64,000 nucleotides of DNA from positions 43,217-107,216 of the forward strand of contig NZ_JAJFNK010000017.1 of NCBI RefSeq assembly GCF_021739485.1, in the 5' to 3' direction. Positions 33,910 to 42,255 of this stretch are shown one piece after another. The DNA comes from Alicyclobacillus tolerans. GTDB lineage: Bacteria; Bacillota; Bacilli; Alicyclobacillales; Alicyclobacillaceae. The number at the start of each line of letters is the position of its first letter. The first letter of the stretch is position 1. The notes below the pieces were generated by a model. The model saw only the letters and a program-made list of their open reading frames with translations. It had not been told where the DNA came from and ran no database searches. The position numbers were made by a program, and so were the translations under genes.

Positions 33910-35274
33910 ATGTCCTTGTCGGACGATTTGAAACAAATTCTGAGGCCTGAACAGGTGTCTATAAACCAAACGGTCTTAGAGCACCACAGCCGGGACGAAG
34001 GTTACTATACCCCAAAGCAGCCTGACGCGGTTGTTTTCCCAGAGAATACCGAGGATGTCGTAAAAGTTATGAAATACGCATATGCACATCGAGTTCCCGT
34101 GATCCCGTTTGCTGTTGGGAGCAGTTTGGAAGGGCACGTAATTCCGGTGAATGGCGGTATTAGCCTCGACTTGATGCGGATGAACCGCATCCTCGAGGTT
34201 CGCCCGGATGACTTTCTTGTCCGGGTCCAGCCCGGGGTGCGAAAAGACCAGTTGAATGCGGAGTTAGCGCGATATGGTCTGTTTTTTTCTGTGGACCCCG
34301 GTGCTGACGCTTCGATTGGCGGGATGGTCGCCACCAATGCCAGTGGAACGACAACAGTGAGGTATGGAGTGATGCGCGATCAGGTCCGGTCTCTTCAAGT
34401 GGTTTTAGCTGACGGGGAAGTCGTCCACACCGGTTCACTTGCCGCTAAGTCGTCGGCAGGTCTGAACCTGACGGGGTTGTTTGTCGGCTCCGAGGGAATT
34501 CTTGGAGTATTCACGGAGGTCTGGTTGAGAGTTTATGGCCTGCCGGAGGCGGTGATCGCGGCACGCGCCGTGTTTCCAACCGTGGACCACTGCGTGCAAG
34601 CGTCAACGGCAGTGATGGCGGCAGGTGTGTCGGTGACGCGTATGGAATTGGTCGATGACGTTACGATTGCAGCCGTCAATCGCTACAAGGCAACGGATTA
34701 TCCAGAGGTGCCCACACTGTTTTTGGAGTTCCAGGGAAATGCGCGCAGCGTAGAAAACGACGTGGCCTTCGTTCAAGAAATGATGGCCGATGAAGGGTGT
34801 CAATCCTTTGCTGTAGAGCAAACCGAAGAGGCACGACGCCGGCTTTGGGAAGCGCGGCACGTTGCAGCGCTAGCCGTTCGCGCATCCATGCCGGGTAAGG
34901 AGCAGATGGTGACCGACGTGTGTGTCCCACTGTCCAAGTTACCAGATGCAGTTCGGGATGCAAGAAACGTTATGAATGAACTTGGCGTGCCAGGCGCGCT
35001 CGTCGGCCACGTCGGGGATGGAAATTTTCACGCCATTCTTCTCGTCGACCCAAGCAACCCAGAGGACCTCAAAAGAGCTGGTGCTGTCAATGAACGCATT
35101 GTCGACCGGGCGCTGCAACTTGGGGGGACGTGCACAGGAGAGCATGGTGTGGGTGTCGGAAAACGCAAGTATCTGGATCGTGAGCACGGCGCCTCCCTTA
35201 GACTGATGAAGGCGATTAAAGCAGCGGTCGACCCACTTAACATTATGAACCCGGGAAAACACGTGGGAGACTGA
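33910..35274 (+). CDS. FAD-linked oxidase, GlcD/D-lactate dehydrogenase-like
   Basis: Flavoprotein of 454 residues oxidising a D-2-hydroxy acid such as glycolate, D-lactate or D-2-hydroxyglutarate. The FAD_binding_4 domain shows PFAVGSSLEGHVIP and PGADASIGGM.ATNASG; the C-terminal domain has the HVGDGNFH metal-site motif and GEHGVGVGKRKYL. ATG chosen with GGAGG eight bases before. No glcE or glcF partner follows, so it is probably a stand-alone enzyme feeding quinone or another acceptor. A histidine kinase gene begins 60 bp downstream. If the RLP is OiaT, glycolate would be a product and this a fitting next enzyme; that link is inference. Confidence 0.92.
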   Translation: MSLSDDLKQILRPEQVSINQTVLEHHSRDEGYYTPKQPDAVVFPENTEDVVKVMKYAYAHRVPVIPFAVGSSLEGHVIPVNGGISLDLMRMNRILEVRPDDFLVRVQPGVRKDQLNAELARYGLFFSVDPGADASIGGMVATNASGTTTVRYGVMRDQVRSLQVVLADGEVVHTGSLAAKSSAGLNLTGLFVGSEGILGVFTEVWLRVYGLPEAVIAARAVFPTVDHCVQASTAVMAAGVSVTRMELVDDVTIAAVNRYKATDYPEVPTLFLEFQGNARSVENDVAFVQEMMADEGCQSFAVEQTEEARRRLWEARHVAALAVRASMPGKEQMVTDVCVPLSKLPDAVRDARNVMNELGVPGALVGHVGDGNFHAILLVDPSNPEDLKRAGAVNERIVDRALQLGGTCTGEHGVGVGKRKYLDREHGASLRLMKAIKAAVDPLNIMNPGKHVGD

Positions 35275-35334
35275 TTGCGAAGCCGTTGCGGTGCGGCCAT
35301 CTCAATCAGGAACGTTGAAGGAGCTCGTAGAACT

Positions 35335-36597
35335 TTGTTCAAACGAATACGCACCCGGCTTGTACTTGTGAACACGGCAGTTTTTTTCGCAATCCTTATT
35401 TTCATTTGTGGAATTTTATACGGCTTTACTAGGCAGCAGTTGCTTTCGCGGATTGACTTCAGCCTTTACGCTGCTGCAATCCCGATCGAGCGAGGCTTTT
35501 TACCGCGTAACCGTTTGTCCACGGATGCAAATGTCTTACCGATTCATCCCAGGTTTGGTCAGTTGCCGACAACCTATTTGATTTGGTCGGGTGAAGGGAA
35601 GTTGTTGTTTCAGCTGCCTAGTGGAGAATTTACGCAAAGTGAAGTGAGTGCGTTCCATCAACGCTTGAACACCAAACGTCCGTTTACGGCAATGGTACAG
35701 GGCCATTCGTTTCGAGTTTTGAATGTTGCTTTCAGGGACAGTCGGAATTTGTTCCCGAACCTGGGCACGGTACAGGTCATACGCAACATTGATGAGACTT
35801 CGCACGAGTTGAGTATTCTGTTGTGGATCATCGTCGCAACGATCGGATTTGGGTTGTTGATGGTGATGGGAGCTGGTCTGTTTTTAGCCGGGCGTGCTCT
35901 GGTCCCAATTCGGAAGTCGTGGGACCGGCAGCAGAAATTTGTCGCCGACGCATCCCATGAACTAAGAACTCCACTGGCAGTGATTCAAGGCCAGGCAGAA
36001 CTGCTTTTGCGTCACCCGGAACGCACTGTTGAGCAAGAAGCGGGCAGTGTCGGCACCATTTATGACGAAGCCAGAAGAATGCGAAAACTTGTGGACAGCT
36101 TGTTGACGCTGGCGCGTGCAGACTCCAATCAATTGGAATTGGACCTTAAAAACGTGTCTTTGTCTCAATTGTTCGATTCACTTTCGGACATGTTTATGCT
36201 CCTGTGCGAACAACAATCTTTACAGTTGGATCTAGCCATTGAAGCGGGCATCGAGCTCCAAGGGGATGAAGACCGCTTGCGACAACTGATTCTGATTTTG
36301 TTTGATAATGCCTTGAAATATACCCCTGCAGGCGGCCGCATTTCAATTTCTTGCAAGTGCAAGGGCAATTCCATCCACCTGGCTGTAGCAGACACGGGAG
36401 TCGGGATTGCCTCAGAGGACCTTGGCCACATCTTTGAACGGTTTTACCGGGGCGACAAAGCGCGGTCTAGGCAAACCGGAGGAGCGGGCCTTGGTTTGTC
36501 AATTGCGGAGTGGATTGTAAAGGCTCATCGCGGAAAATTGACAGTCCACAGTTCTCCAGGGACAGGCAGCACCTTTCAAGTGGTGATTCCAACTTGA
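35335..36597 (+). CDS. sensor histidine kinase, orphan copy 1
   Basis: Membrane histidine kinase of 420 residues. Two membrane segments (8-30 and 163-186) bracket an extracytoplasmic domain of about 130 residues with RFGQLPTTYLIW and TRPF-type features. There is almost no HAMP linker before the phosphoacceptor DASHELRTPL (His208). The ATPase domain has NALKYTP, DTGVGI and GAGLGL. TTG start by alignment with the paralogue at 40440, which shares the MFKRIR opening. No response regulator adjoins it; the gene is followed by a strong terminator and preceded by the FAD oxidase. Confidence 0.93.
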   Translation: MFKRIRTRLVLVNTAVFFAILIFICGILYGFTRQQLLSRIDFSLYAAAIPIERGFLPRNRLSTDANVLPIHPRFGQLPTTYLIWSGEGKLLFQLPSGEFTQSEVSAFHQRLNTKRPFTAMVQGHSFRVLNVAFRDSRNLFPNLGTVQVIRNIDETSHELSILLWIIVATIGFGLLMVMGAGLFLAGRALVPIRKSWDRQQKFVADASHELRTPLAVIQGQAELLLRHPERTVEQEAGSVGTIYDEARRMRKLVDSLLTLARADSNQLELDLKNVSLSQLFDSLSDMFMLLCEQQSLQLDLAIEAGIELQGDEDRLRQLILILFDNALKYTPAGGRISISCKCKGNSIHLAVADTGVGIASEDLGHIFERFYRGDKARSRQTGGAGLGLSIAEWIVKAHRGKLTVHSSPGTGSTFQVVIPT

Positions 36598-36633
36598 AAA
36601 CGCTCCTGTAAAGTTCACAGGAGCGTTTTCTTT
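36596..36633 (+). terminator. Strong terminator after histidine kinase 1
   Basis: Perfect 14-bp stem: 36596-36609 pairs with 36617-36630 around a 7-nt loop, followed by TTT. Confidence 0.9.
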
Positions 36634-36930
36634 GTAGAGGTTTAAGGCCGAGATGAAGCTCGTTCTTGCTGACAATGAGACTCCTGTGGTCAACCAACCG
36701 GATTAGGCGTCTCACTGTGCAACACAATCCGTTCTCGTCCATGAAATGTACTGAGAGTCATGGTGAGCGGTGCTTCGGTTTTAACGATATCAAACTTTCT
36801 TTAAAAAATCATTTCAAAGGCGTGCTGTTTTGCCTCCCAGTTACGGCAATAATGTAAAAAATGCGTTAAGTTTCGCGTTCTCTGCAACCCCAATTGCCGT
36901 AGTCAGCCAAAGCTGGGGCGGCATACCTGT
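36634..36930. other. Intergenic region between convergent kinase and aldolase genes
   Basis: No gene recognised. An inverted repeat CGTTCTCTG (36876-36884) with CAGAGAACG (36934-36942) encloses a CCCCA/TGGGG pair and overlaps the 3' end of the aldolase gene; it may help end the minus-strand transcript, with a T-rich stretch beyond. Confidence 0.4.
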
Positions 36931-37713
36931 TTACAGAGAACGAGAGGAAGTCAAGCTTTTCCACGCGTCGAGGGTGTTTTTTGCACCAGCACTCAACATG
37001 CCAAGCGTTGTGCCCCAAGCGATGAAGCGCATGCCGCGATCGATAGCTTGTCGCGCCTGCTCTGTAGTGCCCACGAGAGTCCCAACTGCCTTTCCCGCTT
37101 GTAGGCCGGCTTGAACCACCTGGTCAATCGCCGTTTGCAAAGTTTCGTGTTCGGGCTGGCCGAAGACGCCCAAGGACATCGATAAGTCTGAGGGTCCAAT
37201 AAACAATACATCGACACCTTCGACGTGGGAAATTTCTTCAGACTGTTCGACCGCCTGGCGGGTTTCAATTTGGACCACCGTCAAAACGCGTTTCTCGACG
37301 TCTTCTAAGTACTGCTGCGGCTCGGTTTGGCCATAACGAATGGACCTTTGGTAGGTCGCCAGACCGCGCCCGCCAAACGGTGGATAATGGGCGTGAAATG
37401 CTGCATCGGCTGCGGTTTTCGAGTCATCCACCATAGGAACTAGAACCCCGGAACCTCCACAATCAAGTGCCTTGAGGATAGGTACGCGCTGTGCTCCCGG
37501 AACCCGGACAACCACGGGAAGTTTGGCCAAATCGGCAGCTCGGACCAGGGATTCTAGTTCTCGCGTCGTAGCGGGCCCGTGTTCCATGTCTACGATCACA
37601 AAATCGAATCCAACGTATCCAAGCAACTCAATGACCGCAGGGTCAGACACGTTGGTGAACGTGCCAATGACAGGTTTCCCAGACTTCAACTGTTCTTTCA
37701 GATTTCCCACCAT
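36931..37713 (-). CDS. HpcH/HpaI aldolase family protein
   Basis: Metal-dependent class II aldolase of the HpaI/GarL/RhmA group, 260 residues, cleaving 2-keto-3-deoxy acids or related hydroxy-keto acids to pyruvate or another keto acid plus aldehyde. DMEHGPAT carries the catalytic His45 and neighbouring Glu44; QIETRQAVE and GPSDLSMSLG carry metal and substrate ligands. ATG chosen because GGAG lies seven bases upstream; two earlier starts overlap the site. It stands alone, with a GTATAC-bearing upstream region like that of the TtuC-like gene, suggesting joint control with the hydroxyacid genes. Confidence 0.9.
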   Translation of the reverse strand: MVGNLKEQLKSGKPVIGTFTNVSDPAVIELLGYVGFDFVIVDMEHGPATTRELESLVRAADLAKLPVVVRVPGAQRVPILKALDCGGSGVLVPMVDDSKTAADAAFHAHYPPFGGRGLATYQRSIRYGQTEPQQYLEDVEKRVLTVVQIETRQAVEQSEEISHVEGVDVLFIGPSDLSMSLGVFGQPEHETLQTAIDQVVQAGLQAGKAVGTLVGTTEQARQAIDRGMRFIAWGTTLGMLSAGAKNTLDAWKSLTSSRSL

Positions 37714-37815
37714 GTCATTCATCTCCGTCAAGTAGTTTTGCTTGTGGCAACGTCACTTTGAGACCTTCCATTCAGATGGTAATTGAATCGGAATCAATGA
37801 TTTACTAATTATTTA

Positions 37816-37894
37816 GTATACATGAGAGAAACGGACAAATGTCTTCCGAATCTGGTTTACATAGGGAATATTGTTCATCGCTCGTATACATAAG
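37816..37894. promoter_or_regulatory. Two GTATACAT direct repeats upstream of the aldolase and lipoprotein genes
   Basis: GTATACATGAGAGAA at 37816-37830 and GTATACATAAGAAA at 37884-37897, 68 bp apart, in the divergent region. On the minus strand the first lies between TTGTCC and TAAATA, spaced 17 bp, a plausible promoter of the aldolase gene. Confidence 0.5.
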
Positions 37895-37955
37895 AAACCT
37901 TTGGTTTGGAAAGGATGTGTCTGTTCACATCATTTAAAGTTGGAGGAATTGTTTC

Positions 37956-38144
37956 ATGCGGAAAAAATCAGTCATTGCAGGCTTGGTGGTTTTCACTTTG
38001 TTGGCGGCAGGGGGATGCGGTACTAAAAACGGCCAATCCCATCAAAATGACACCTCCCAAAAGATGAAGGAATCAGGTTATGCACAAAACGCTCCTGATT
38101 CTGGGAATAAACAAAAAGTGCCATCCACTCAGGAAAGCGACTAA
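37956..38144 (+). CDS. small lipoprotein, 62 aa
   Basis: Short secreted lipoprotein of unknown function. The signal peptide MRKKSVIAGLVVFTLLAA is followed by lipobox AAGGC (Cys at about residue 21), then a hydrophilic Gln/Ser/Lys tail without a fold. GGAGG precedes the ATG. It is divergent from the aldolase gene and ended by a terminator, so it is a single-gene unit. Similar short lipoproteins in Bacillota lack assigned roles. Confidence 0.75.
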   Translation: MRKKSVIAGLVVFTLLAAGGCGTKNGQSHQNDTSQKMKESGYAQNAPDSGNKQKVPSTQESD

Positions 38145-38196
38145 CTCATTGTAGTATCCATTGTAAATTCAAGAAAAAACATAAGCAGTTAAACGC

Positions 38197-38228
38197 CAAG
38201 CCCCCATTTCTCAACGGGGGCTTGTTTG
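38197..38228 (+). terminator. Terminator after the small lipoprotein gene
   Basis: Perfect 9-bp stem CAAGCCCCC (38197-38205) with GGGGGCTTG (38216-38224), then TTTG. Confidence 0.85.
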
Positions 38229-38280
38229 CGCGCAACGGCGTTCAACGCGACCTTTGAATTTTTGAACCAATCATTATCGA

Positions 38281-38487
38281 TTAATAGAACGGGAAACGGT
38301 GATGAGACGGCCCGGGTCGAAATGGGATTGGGCCGTGGGCATCGTGTCTGGGTGCGCCCGTAGAAGGGTTAAAGATTCCTCGCCGCTTTGCCCCTTTATG
38401 GGCCATTTTAAAAAGCTCCTGAACCTTGTCGTCTTGAGCCACGCCAAAGGCAAGTGAACCCAATTTGATGAGCGTGTCAAATTTCAC
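38281..38487 (-). CDS. hypothetical protein, 68 aa
   Basis: Not recognised. GTG start chosen with AGGAGG eight bases upstream; an in-frame GTG nine bases earlier touches that site. The first 40 residues, MKFDTLIKLGSLAFGVAQDD and following, look like a helical hairpin; the last 25 residues are His/Pro/Arg-rich. No membrane segment or Cys. It is convergent with the lipoprotein unit. Confidence 0.5.
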   Translation of the reverse strand: MKFDTLIKLGSLAFGVAQDDKVQELFKMAHKGAKRRGIFNPSTGAPRHDAHGPIPFRPGPSHHRFPFY

Positions 38488-38693
38488 TTTTGCCACCTCC
38501 TCACATCTCCATCAACACTTTATGACGGGGATGCGAGGGAAGTGGTAGGACAAGTGCCGCGCAACATATGCGGATTTTCTATGCTATGTCCGACGTCTTT
38601 GCAAATTGCGGAATTCAGCCATAGATGCCAATCTTACGTGCTCGCTGTAAGTGTCCAACGATACAACTGCGTTCAAGTTCCGGCATTTCGAGT

Positions 38694-39107
38694 TTAACTG
38701 GTGACACTTTGGGGAACTTTTTCGTAAGGGGCGTATACGTTGACTGAACCATCGCCTTCGACAAGAATCCAGAATAAATTGAGTTTCTCACGGGTTGAAC
38801 GGTCTACGCTGTCGAATTGACGGACAAAGGCTTCAGTATTTGCTGCAGCTATGGCGTGCATTGCATTTGGGTGCGCGAAGTCTCGAACGAGTTCCCGCAA
38901 GGTGGTTTGAAATTCGGATTCACGTTCAAGGGTGTGAATAATCCATGTACTTTGTAGAAGCGAATGGGAGTACGTTGCAGTGGTTTCATCATCGGATACC
39001 TCGGAAACAGGGGAAAATCCACTTTTCAAAAAGTAATCTTGTACCACAAGTTGAACAGGTCTAACGTTGGAAAATACTTTGGTTTGGCGTGAGCGACTAC
39101 GCCCCAT
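38694..39107 (-). CDS. hypothetical protein, 137 aa
   Basis: Not recognised. ATG (MGRSRSRQTKVFSNVRP) is preceded by AGGAGG at ideal spacing, so the gene is probably real. A basic N-terminal stretch of ten residues precedes an alpha/beta domain with acidic patches (SEVSDDETTATYS). Single Trp-rich segment near STWIIHTLE. No Cys, signal peptide or membrane segment. It stands alone between two other unknown small genes. Confidence 0.65.
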   Translation of the reverse strand: MGRSRSRQTKVFSNVRPVQLVVQDYFLKSGFSPVSEVSDDETTATYSHSLLQSTWIIHTLERESEFQTTLRELVRDFAHPNAMHAIAAANTEAFVRQFDSVDRSTREKLNLFWILVEGDGSVNVYAPYEKVPQSVTS

Positions 39108-39314
39108 AGTGAATTTCCTCCTCAGTTCATCATGCCCGTGTCGGCAGCAAAGGGTGTGGGTGGGCACTGCACCTTTCAACTCTCATTATAGACTTTTCCT
39201 ACGCACTTCGCACAATTGTGTCAGGATGTTTCAAAAAATATGGTTGCGAATCGAGGTTTGCTGTCGAAAGAAGTCGGTAACAATGGAGTTGAAACTCGGA
39301 TAGGAGATGGAGGT

Positions 39315-39461
39315 AAAAAGCTTGGGGACAAGCCGAGAATGTGGTGGAGGCTGTGGTCTGAGGCAGAGAAAAGGGAATTCGGGGAGGCAATTGGCCTCCC
39401 CGGAGGGCCACAGCACGCTTCCCTCCTCTGATGCTTCCTTGCTCGGGCTCCGCCCCAAGGC
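39315..39461 (-). ncRNA. Candidate structured RNA, long rod-like fold ending in a T tract
   Basis: Transcribed leftward, the segment folds into stacked helices: 39453-39461 with 39320-39327, 39442-39449 with 39331-39337, 39422-39426 with 39346-39350, 39408-39413 with 39351-39356, and an apical 8-bp stem 39394-39401 with 39381-39388. The basal helix is followed by five Ts (39315-39319). Rod shape with an internal bubble and about 147 nt recalls 6S RNA, but I cannot confirm the family. It could also be the 3' end of the zinc-ribbon gene transcript just upstream. Confidence 0.45.
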
Positions 39462-39473
39462 ACTTCGGTAAAT

Positions 39474-39644
39474 TTAGGGGTGGGTTGGGTGCTTTTGAAA
39501 AGGAACAGGTTCCGTGTAGTTCCCGTTTCCGACAGGGTACACGACATAAGTGACGTTGCAGCGCGAACAGTGCAGAAGTTCTCGTTGAGGACTAAATTCC
39601 ACTTGTTCGAGGCGGCCCTTGACTCCACAGGTCGGACACATCAT
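39474..39644 (-). CDS. small zinc-ribbon protein, 56 aa
   Basis: Short gene found by reading the minus strand: the product begins MMCPTCGVKGRLEQVEF and has C3-x2-C6 and C26-x2-C29, a treble-clef or zinc-ribbon pair, followed by a tail rich in Val, Tyr and Pro. AAAGGAG lies ten bases before the ATG. The two Cys pairs at the usual distance of about 20 residues support a real gene in spite of its size. Such ribbons occur in small nucleic-acid-binding or ribosome-associated proteins; the role here is unknown. A structured RNA segment follows within 15 bp. Confidence 0.7.
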   Translation of the reverse strand: MMCPTCGVKGRLEQVEFSPQRELLHCSRCNVTYVVYPVGNGNYTEPVPFQKHPTHP

Positions 39645-40017
39645 CGCGATCGAACTCCTTTACAGTCGTAATAGCCTGGAATGGACACGAGTCTCGCATG
39701 TTGTTTGCAAAAAAACTTAACACAAAGGGCAGTTATTCGCAACTGTTTAGGTTAATATATATGACAATTATGTTTTAAACTACAGATAAACTTCAATTTT
39801 ATATCTTTTATGTTAGTTTATATTACATAAAAACATGTAGATGAGTGGAGTTCCGCTTCGTAACCTGGTGAACGATGCGTCTTTAAAGTGATTGTAATTT
39901 TTCTCTCCTATGCTTGAGATATCGCGAAGCGGTGCATGCATTGCGGTGCATTCATTTGCGAGGTCGGACCCGTCAAGGTGCGGGCTCTGAGAGGCGAAAA
40001 GTCGGAGGAGAGGTACA
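39645..40017. other. 373-bp AT-rich region between divergent small genes
   Basis: Strongly AT-rich between about 39700 and 39840, with several TATATA-like stretches; no promoter stands out and no coding frame is convincing. It probably holds promoters for the zinc-ribbon gene (minus) and the membrane protein gene (plus). Confidence 0.45.
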
Positions 40018-40386
40018 ATGCCCATCGATCAGCAAAGACGCAATGCGGAGAAGGAAAAAAGGGAGATAAAGCGACAGAAGATTCTTGCCGTGTCTTCATG
40101 GACGACCGCCATCGGCGCCATGGTCGGTTTTTTTGGATTGTGGCATTTCCTTGGGCAAAGCCAGTCATCTCTAGGTTCGAACGCGGCGGTTTCACAAGCT
40201 TCTGCTTCACAACAAGGAGGCTTCGGCTCGTCGTATTCGCCGGGACACAGGTACTATCGCGACGGGTATGGGGGGACCGGAGGCAGTGCAGCCGGTTTTT
40301 CCGGGGGGAGTGGATACTTGGGCGGACAAGGAGGAGCGGGTATCAGTCAAAGCCAAATGCCGAATTTTTCGTCGTCTGCGTCGTGA
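40018..40386 (+). CDS. Gly/Ser-rich single-pass membrane protein, 122 aa
   Basis: Unknown protein. A strongly basic N-terminus (residues 6-24) is followed by one membrane segment at about 26-45 (SSWTTAIGAMVGFFGLWHFL) and an outside tail that is almost only Gly, Ser, Gln, Tyr and Ala (residues 46-122). AGGAGAGG precedes the ATG. It starts 54 bp before histidine kinase 2, with which it is probably cotranscribed, so it may be a partner or target of that sensor. The tail resembles low-complexity surface or adhesive segments. Confidence 0.75.
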   Translation: MPIDQQRRNAEKEKREIKRQKILAVSSWTTAIGAMVGFFGLWHFLGQSQSSLGSNAAVSQASASQQGGFGSSYSPGHRYYRDGYGGTGGSAAGFSGGSGYLGGQGGAGISQSQMPNFSSSAS

Positions 40387-40439
40387 GGAGTACCATTGGA
40401 CCCCTAAGATTCTGCTTTAGCATGAAGGAGTAGGTACAG

Positions 40440-41744
40440 TTGTTCAAGCGGATTCGATTCCGGCTTGTTCTGGTTAATACGATCGTCTTTTCAGCGATAC
40501 TGGTGTTCATTTGTGCTATCCTTTACGGCTTCACGCGAGAACAGGTATTGGGACGCATCGACCGCAGTTTATATAGTTCCGCCCATTCCGCCGAGCGTGG
40601 CATGATTAGCCGGAGTCTGTATCGCCCTGAACCCGACGCAGGACCTGCGGCACCGCGTTTTGGCCAGTTGCCCACGACTTATCTCGTTTGGTCCGATCGG
40701 GGAACCTTCATAGAACAGGTACCGATAGGACAGTTTACTTCTGTGGAATATAACCTGTTTCGAAAACACCTGAACCTAACCCGCCCGTTTACTACTGCCG
40801 TACAGGGGCATTCGTTTCGCGTGCTCGACGTACCCATTCGCGTGGAAACTCCGGATGGTGCGGTGCATGGCATGACTGTGCAAGTGGTTCGCAACATTGA
40901 CGAAACCCAACACGAACTCGCAATTTTGTTCTGGATCATTTTGGCAACTATCGGAGTCGGTTTATTTATGGTGATGGGGGCTGGGTTGTTTCTGGCTGGA
41001 CGAGCTTTAGTTCCCATCCGGAAAGCATGGGAGCGGCAACAAAACTTTGTTTCTGATGCTTCTCATGAGTTAAGAACGCCTTTGGCTGTGATCCAGGGGC
41101 AATCCGAACTGCTTCTTAGACATCCAGACCATACCGTGGAAGAAGAAGCGGGAAATGTGGCCACTATTTACGAAGAGGCCCGGCGCATGAGAAAACTCGT
41201 AGACAGCCTTTTAACTTTGGCGAGAGCCGATTCCAATCAGTTGGAACTCAACGTTCAAACGGTTCAACTGTCCGGCATCCTCCAGTCTCTCACGGATATG
41301 TTCACTCTTTTGTCTGAGCAGAGGGACTTGAGTTTGTCTTTTGACCTCGAACCAGCCATTGATGTGACAGGTGACGAAGACCGCTTGCGGCAACTCATGC
41401 TTATTTTGTTTGACAATGCCGTAAAGTACACTCCTGCAGGCGGGTCCATTTTTGTATCGTGTCATCGAAAGGGAAACGCCGTAGAAATTGAAGTCAGAGA
41501 TACGGGAGTGGGCATTGCTCCTCAGGACTTGCCGCACGTGTTTGACCGGTTTTATCGCGGTGACAAAGCGAGATCCCGCGCCAATGGCGGAGCTGGGCTC
41601 GGTTTGGCCATTGCCCATTGGATTGTGCAGGCTCATCACGGCAAGATTTCCGCATCAAGTACGCTGGGAGTTGGGACGAAGTTTCAAGTGTTGCTTCCCA
41701 CGCGCACAACCGGACGCGCACAAAGCCCTAGTCCGGCCAACTAG
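40440..41744 (+). CDS. sensor histidine kinase, orphan copy 2
   Basis: Membrane histidine kinase of 434 residues, paralogue of the kinase at 35335: same MFKRIR opening, same membrane segments (about 8-30 and 165-188), same RFGQLPTTYLVW sensor motif and near-identical phosphoacceptor DASHELRTPLAVIQG (His209). ATPase motifs NAVKYTP, DTGVGI and GAGLGL are intact. HAMP is absent or very short. TTG start with AAGGAG ten bases upstream. No response regulator is adjacent. The extracytoplasmic domains of the two copies differ more than the kinase domains, suggesting different signals to one output. Confidence 0.93.
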   Translation: MFKRIRFRLVLVNTIVFSAILVFICAILYGFTREQVLGRIDRSLYSSAHSAERGMISRSLYRPEPDAGPAAPRFGQLPTTYLVWSDRGTFIEQVPIGQFTSVEYNLFRKHLNLTRPFTTAVQGHSFRVLDVPIRVETPDGAVHGMTVQVVRNIDETQHELAILFWIILATIGVGLFMVMGAGLFLAGRALVPIRKAWERQQNFVSDASHELRTPLAVIQGQSELLLRHPDHTVEEEAGNVATIYEEARRMRKLVDSLLTLARADSNQLELNVQTVQLSGILQSLTDMFTLLSEQRDLSLSFDLEPAIDVTGDEDRLRQLMLILFDNAVKYTPAGGSIFVSCHRKGNAVEIEVRDTGVGIAPQDLPHVFDRFYRGDKARSRANGGAGLGLAIAHWIVQAHHGKISASSTLGVGTKFQVLLPTRTTGRAQSPSPAN

Positions 41745-41941
41745 GGACCTGCGTTCTTGCTGCTTGACTCCTTAAATTGCCTCAATATGCTCCTCGATAA
41801 AGCTTCTTCATAGGCTTCCGTGCCCCTCATTTGCGTATCCGCGATAAAAGTCGACATCGACTGGATTCGACACCCTTTTACAGACTTTTCGTGATAACTT
41901 ACGTTTTGTGTTGTGTATTTTCTGCCGGGGGTTAGTTACGA

Positions 41942-42130
41942 GTGAAAGACTATAGATGCACTCCGGAAGAGAGCCCGCTTGCGTGGTGTCCAGTCCGGAA
42001 GGAATTGATTGCAGTGACCAGCTCGGTTGAGGTCATGAAAACCGTGTTTTATGTTCATCCTTCCGGGATTTATCCGTACGTGAAAACTGAACGCAAGGCA
42101 TCCAACAAGCCGTTTAAGTCGGAATATTAG
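41942..42130 (+). CDS. possible small hypothetical protein, 62 aa
   Basis: GTG-started frame MKDYRCTPEESPLAWCPVRK with a weak G-rich site upstream. Two Cys and a Tyr/Pro-rich centre (FYVHPSGIYPYV), Lys-rich end. No family recognised; codon choice looks plausible but evidence is thin. Confidence 0.3.
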   Translation: MKDYRCTPEESPLAWCPVRKELIAVTSSVEVMKTVFYVHPSGIYPYVKTERKASNKPFKSEY

Positions 42131-42255
42131 ATCCGTTTCTCACAAATGCTCTGCCTCAATGAGCAAACAGAATGCCCATGGGAGAGGGGTCACAGACAGT
42201 CTCTTGGTGAGGCACTTAAAGATGTGTCAGACAAAGATTTTGCCTGGTCATCACG

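Noticed and set aside
39199..39628. Several overlapping frames on both strands around the structured RNA segment
   Set aside because: They conflict with each other, lack ribosome sites, and their sequence is explained by base-paired RNA and the zinc-ribbon gene.
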